From positions 930,001-994,000 of the forward strand of contig NZ_CP155073.1 in the NCBI RefSeq assembly GCF_039621805.1: a stretch of DNA of 64,000 bases, written 5' to 3'. The position numbers and the translations under genes are program-made. Below are positions 62,773-64,000 of this stretch, one piece after another. The DNA comes from Paraburkholderia sp. PREW-6R. GTDB lineage: Bacteria > Pseudomonadota > Gammaproteobacteria > Burkholderiales > Burkholderiaceae. The notes beneath the pieces were generated by a model that saw only the letters and a program-made list of their open reading frames with translations, was not told the origin of the DNA and did no database searches. The first letter of the stretch is position 1; each line of letters opens with the position of its first letter.

Positions 62773-63276
62773 CGCCGCGCCTATCGCGCGCGCCGCGCGC
62801 AACGCGCGGCAGCTTGCGTTGACTCAAGCCGCTATTTCAGCGATCCCCCGCATTGCCCCCACCTGCACGTTCGATAGCCACGACTGACAGATGCTCAGCC
62901 GCTAAGGGCATCCACTCGCATTTCCCACCGAAGTTGCCGATAAGCCGATCGACGTGACGCTGACAGACGAGCCGCTCTTAGCGTTCCGCTCGAACTGCAA
63001 ACCAATGAGTGCACGCGATACCTGTTCGCAACGCCGCGCCGATTCTCGCCAGCCGCTCGCCGCTCGCCGGGCATCCGGCGGCACGCGTGGTGTGGCAGCC
63101 AATCAGGGATTACACCCATGCAAACGTTGTGCGCCACGAATACGCGTTCAATGCGTCGCGGGCGGCAGGAAAGCCGCTATGATGAGCACGGCTGTCCGAA
63201 AAAGCCGGATCCATGTCCGAGTTTTCGTGGTCGCCGGATGCGTCAGCAACACGCTCAATCGCAGGTGATCCCAGGA
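62773..63276. other. non-coding interval before the PAS-GGDEF gene
   Basis: 504 bases with no credible gene. A GC palindrome of CGCGCG type follows the msrC stop. TATGAT at 63178-63183 is a possible -10 box for the next gene, about 95 bases before its ATG. I see nothing else. Confidence 0.45.
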
Positions 63277-64000
63277 ATGTCAGAGACCGGCGCGATGCAC
63301 GATCACTTTTACGCCGAAGCGCACATATGCCACGCGGCGCTAGCGGCAGCGCCGTATGGCATGTTCATCTGCAATGCGGAGGGCACGTTCGAGGCGGTCA
63401 ACGCCGCGTTCGAAAAGCTGACCGGCTTCACGGCTCACGAACTGGTCGGCCGGCGCACTATTACGTCGCTGCACGATCCCGCGGAACTCGCGCGGCGCGC
63501 CGGTGAGTTGCCGCCGCTTGCCACGGTGACGTCGCGCTACGAAGGCGAATGGACCTATCTGCGGCGCGGCGGCCCGCGTATCCGCGTGGTGGTAGCGCTC
63601 GCGCCGTTCGCTGCCGACGCCCTGCGCTCCAGCCCAACGGGTTGCCGACCCGCTCGCTACGTGGGCACCGCAATCGATATGACGCGGTATGCGCAATCCG
63701 AGGCGCGCCTCTGGTATGTCGCTCATCACGACGGCGTCACCCGTCTGCCGAATCAGACGCTCTTCACCGAACGCCTCGAACTGATGATCACGCGCTGTCA
63801 GCGCAATCGCTGCGGCTTTACCGTGCTGGTCGCCGAACTCGACCATCTGCGCAAGCTGCGCGACGCGCTCGGTCTGCATGCGGCCGAGCTCGTGCTGCAG
63901 ATCGTCGGCGAGCGCCTGCGCAGTCTTTTTCCGAACGACGGCACCATCGCGTCGCTCGGCGGCACACAGTTCGCGCTGCTTATCAACGAAACCGGCGCGG
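63277..64000 (+). CDS. PAS-GGDEF signalling protein, N-terminal part (cut by window end)
   Basis: The frame is open from the ATG at 63277 to the last base (241 codons). Residues ~17-135 are a PAS sensor domain (ALAAAPYGMFICNAEGTFEAVNAAFEKLTGF). A GGDEF-type domain starts at WYVAHHDGVTRLPNQTLFTERLE; the active-site motif reads SLGGTQFALLI, so the signature Asp-Glu of GGDEF is replaced by Thr-Gln, and cyclase activity is unlikely. Such degenerate domains usually precede an EAL phosphodiesterase domain, which would lie past the window. AGGTGA upstream provides a ribosome-binding site. Its likely role is c-di-GMP turnover or sensing. Confidence 0.85.
   Translation, partial: MSETGAMHDHFYAEAHICHAALAAAPYGMFICNAEGTFEAVNAAFEKLTGFTAHELVGRRTITSLHDPAELARRAGELPPLATVTSRYEGEWTYLRRGGPRIRVVVALAPFAADALRSSPTGCRPARYVGTAIDMTRYAQSEARLWYVAHHDGVTRLPNQTLFTERLELMITRCQRNRCGFTVLVAELDHLRKLRDALGLHAAELVLQIVGERLRSLFPNDGTIASLGGTQFALLINETGA

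Noticed and set aside
1..64000. tRNA or rRNA genes, CRISPR arrays, insertion sequences, prophage
   Set aside because: No tRNA cloverleaf, no transposase or integrase motif, no regularly spaced repeat with spacers; the tandem repeats have no spacers.

Overview
The window is a stretch of high-GC betaproteobacterial core chromosome, most likely Burkholderiaceae (Burkholderia/Paraburkholderia type). This rests on the gene set: an RsxB homologue without a membrane anchor next to nth, DUF1841, a cysteine-type intracellular PHB depolymerase, a very long FtsK, DUF3311 plus an MctP-like permease, a BenE transporter and RdgC. Codon use is uniformly GC-rich except for one AT-rich intergenic island at about 58.2-58.6 kb. 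I found no rRNA, tRNA, CRISPR array, insertion sequence or prophage.

Layout. 0-3.4 kb: end of a glycosyltransferase-type protein, an OmpA lipoprotein, then a tightly overlapping trio (ubiC, hypoxanthine-type DNA glycosylase, spermidine-synthase-like). 3.7-9.8 kb: transport and central metabolism (DUF3311/MctP symporter with a good sigma70-type promoter, FUSC protein, transaldolase, BenE). 9.8-12 kb: MoxR ATPase plus VWA protein. 12.3-16.3 kb: two cytochromes c, DUF1841, nth-rsxB, a TetR regulator. 16.4-20.6 kb: PHB depolymerase, GH15 hydrolase, two small genes. 20.8-31 kb: lactonase-fold protein, FtsK, META lipoprotein, purT, a tiny lipoprotein, a MliC-like protein and an acetolactate-synthase-like enzyme. 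31.1-40.1 kb: aldehyde dehydrogenase, RhlE helicase, trhO-gluQ and dnaE.

40.3-48.2 kb is a lipopolysaccharide core/O-antigen locus: four glycosyltransferases, MsbA and an O-antigen-ligase-like membrane protein, with alternating orientation. 48.3-53.2 kb holds a small conserved protein, rdgC, a membrane protein combining an HdeD-like domain with a permuted papain-like domain, a transglutaminase and a small secreted protein. 53.3-58.2 kb is a complete four-gene chaperone-usher operon of the spore-coat-U (Csu-like) class: subunit, chaperone, usher, two-domain tip subunit. 59-64 kb: VOC protein (with a decayed VOC-like tail beyond it), SH3/NlpC-P60 lipoprotein, tandem Mop molybdate-binding protein, free-methionine-R-sulfoxide reductase, and the start of a PAS/degenerate-GGDEF signalling protein cut by the window edge.

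The less ordinary items are the HdeD/papain-like fusion, a DnaA-box-like dyad at 51.6 kb, several short tandem repeats with a period that is a multiple of three, an Asn/Gly-rich insertion in DnaE, a roughly 720-residue FtsK linker, and the AT-rich leader of the pilus operon. I saw no clear, wholly new multi-gene system. Starts were chosen from family homology and ribosome-binding sites and differ from the longest open frame for many genes.
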